Below, one piece after another: positions 13,499 through 14,811 of a stretch of 14,811 bases of DNA. The notes beneath the pieces are model-generated. The model was not told the origin of the DNA, did not search any database, and saw only the letters and a list, made by a program, of their open reading frames with translations. A program made the translations under genes and the position numbers. Position 1 is the first letter of the stretch. Every line of letters starts with the position of its first letter. This stretch comes from Methanobacteriota archaeon (GTDB taxonomy: Archaea > Thermoplasmatota > Poseidoniia > Poseidoniales > Thalassarchaeaceae). The stretch covers positions 5,796 through 20,606 of the forward strand of contig NYXO01000013.1 in the NCBI GenBank assembly GCA_002685415.1, read 5' to 3'.

Positions 13499-14811
13499 GC
13501 TTACGGTATTGATTGTAGTATCAATGCTCGCTGTATCAACCTCACCTGCGGCTACAGCACAAATTGGTCAGCCAGACATTATCCAAGAGCATTGGTATCA
13601 TTCCTATGCAACTCTAACCTTAGATCTAAACGAATGGGCGGATGACTATCCCGAAATCGTCGAGATGTTCAGCATAGGCCAGACTGAACTGGGGAGAGAA
13701 ATTTGGATGTTGCAAATTTCGGATTGGAGCCAAGAAACCAAGCTAGATGGAAGCGAAAAAGACGTTGTTTACATCGATGGAGGACATCATGGCAACGAAC
13801 ATCTTGGAACTGAACTTGCTTTCCTAGTTGCCGAGTATTACATCGAGGGTTGGGCAGATGGACAACAAGACGTTCTCGATGTATTAGCCCATACTGAGTT
13901 ACACATTTTGATTATGCTAAACGCGGATGGTAATGACCACGACACAAGATGGAATATCAACCAAGTTGACCTAAACAGAAATTACGACCACTACTGGAAT
14001 ACTTGCCCTACCACCCAACCTGGAAGTAGTGCTTTCAGTGAATCCGAAACTTTGGCAAATTCGATTTACATGAACGAAGTTGTGCCCGATGCCGACCTAT
14101 ACATCACCATGCATACCGGTGTCTGGATAATGCTCTATCCATGGGGTAAATGGCCAGAACAGCCATCGGATTGGGAAATGTACCATCACATTAGAGATGA
14201 AGTAAATTCAAACATTTCAGATATCCCTATTCGTAACGCTAACCAAGGACTATACCCTAATTGTGGAACCAGTCGTGATTATGGATATGGAGTGATGGGT
14301 TATCCAACATTCACCTTCGAGACCGATGACGAGCAATTCCTCCTTGGAACCATAGAACCGCTATCCCAAAGGCTTGGTGAGGAACTCGATGTAATGATCT
14401 ATCTAATCGAGAACGTCTGGTATTGGCGAGCTCGACTGGTTGTGGAAAGCATCGAGATAAGAAGTAATGAAATCGATGCTCATGTAGTAAATCTTGGAAG
14501 AGCGAGTACGTCGAATATCACCTTACAATATTCTGATTCAAGTGGCCGATTGCTATGGAATTCATCCCTATTTGGAGTAAACGCTACGAATCAAACCAAG
14601 ATTACATTAGACGCTCAAAATCTAACCATAATCGAGGATGGAAACTGGAGTATATACTACCAGAAGAGAGTAATCGATGCTAGTCAATGGGTAGAAGAAA
14701 ATATTGACGACTCTGTAGTAGAAATCTCGAATAATAAAGAAGGATTACTACCCGCTCCCTCTATGTTTATCCATCTATTTTCAATACTATTGGCGGCTTT
14801 TGCGGGAAGAA
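13488..14811 (+). CDS. Secreted M14-family zinc carboxypeptidase, C-terminus cut by the window edge
   Basis: 441 codons are visible with no stop. A signal peptide (MRRWLTVLIVVSMLAVSTSP, cleavage near AATA) precedes the mature enzyme. M14 peptidases remove C-terminal residues using one zinc. Ligands visible are His101 and Glu104 in GGHHGNEHLGTE and His209 in ITMHTG. The substrate-binding LNRNYD spans 162-167. GYGVMGYPTFTFETD holds a candidate Tyr and the catalytic Glu278. Cys173 and Cys259, the only two cysteines, may form a disulfide. Residues about 315-400 form a C-terminal beta domain rich in N-x-S/T sequons. The visible end, LLPAPSMFIHLFSILLAAFAGR, is a hydrophobic anchor after a PAPS phrase, possibly a sorting signal. 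An in-frame stop lies six codons before the ATG, so this start is the only ATG choice. It is likely part of extracellular protein scavenging. Confidence 0.9.
   Translation, partial: MRRWLTVLIVVSMLAVSTSPAATAQIGQPDIIQEHWYHSYATLTLDLNEWADDYPEIVEMFSIGQTELGREIWMLQISDWSQETKLDGSEKDVVYIDGGHHGNEHLGTELAFLVAEYYIEGWADGQQDVLDVLAHTELHILIMLNADGNDHDTRWNINQVDLNRNYDHYWNTCPTTQPGSSAFSESETLANSIYMNEVVPDADLYITMHTGVWIMLYPWGKWPEQPSDWEMYHHIRDEVNSNISDIPIRNANQGLYPNCGTSRDYGYGVMGYPTFTFETDDEQFLLGTIEPLSQRLGEELDVMIYLIENVWYWRARLVVESIEIRSNEIDAHVVNLGRASTSNITLQYSDSSGRLLWNSSLFGVNATNQTKITLDAQNLTIIEDGNWSIYYQKRVIDASQWVEENIDDSVVEISNNKEGLLPAPSMFIHLFSILLAAFAGR

Overview
This window looks like chromosomal DNA of an archaeon. My best guess is a planktonic marine euryarchaeon of the Poseidoniia (Marine Group II) type or a close Thermoplasmatota relative. 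The support is a stand-alone archaeal Bud32 kinase (KEOPS complex), an archaeal-style Mrp/Nbp35 ATPase, a small winged-helix-like protein of a family I associate with Thermoplasmatota, very large signal-peptide/TM-anchored surface proteins with thrombospondin type 3 repeats, and a mix of Shine-Dalgarno-led and apparently leaderless genes. The lineage is inference from gene content, not from a marker phylogeny. No phage genes, insertion sequences or CRISPR arrays were seen. Genes are packed tightly, and no gene-free stretch exceeds about 140 bases.

Layout. 1-1438 (minus strand) is a run of bud32 -> rdgB/HAM1 -> the N-terminus of a membrane protein cut by the window edge. 1497-2582 (plus) is nadA, divergent from bud32, and it abuts the next convergent gene with no spacer. 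2583-5843 (minus) holds mrp followed by a PAP2-family membrane protein fused to a large extracytoplasmic beta-rich domain; a strong hairpin spans the mrp stop codon. 5980-6342 (plus) is a thioredoxin-type arsenate reductase/low-molecular-weight phosphatase, followed by tRNA-Gly(GCC). 6474-12389 (minus) is a three-gene cell-surface cluster: a small winged-helix-like protein, then a 1006-residue membrane-anchored surface protein, then an 809-residue Ca-binding-type surface protein whose start overlaps the preceding gene by 17 bases. 12511-13422 (plus) is an agmatinase-family ureohydrolase. 13488 to the window end (plus) is a secreted M14 zinc carboxypeptidase, cut by the window edge.

How the genes fit together. 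The left half is housekeeping: tRNA t6A modification, nucleotide-pool cleaning, NAD synthesis and Fe-S/P-loop ATPase. The right half is mostly cell surface: two anchored adhesin-like proteins and a secreted peptidase, as expected of a protein-degrading heterotroph. The most unusual single observation is in mrp. The place where Mrp/ApbC/Nbp35 proteins carry the Cys-X-X-Cys cluster-binding motif is occupied by a segment that reads like part of a bacterial Ig-like (Big) domain. Other notable items are an exact 75-residue modular repeat with paired cysteines in the 809-residue protein, a 20-base perfect palindrome centred on the peptidase start codon, and the PAP2-ectodomain fusion. I did not find a clear new multi-gene system; the surface cluster 6474-12389 is the best candidate for one.
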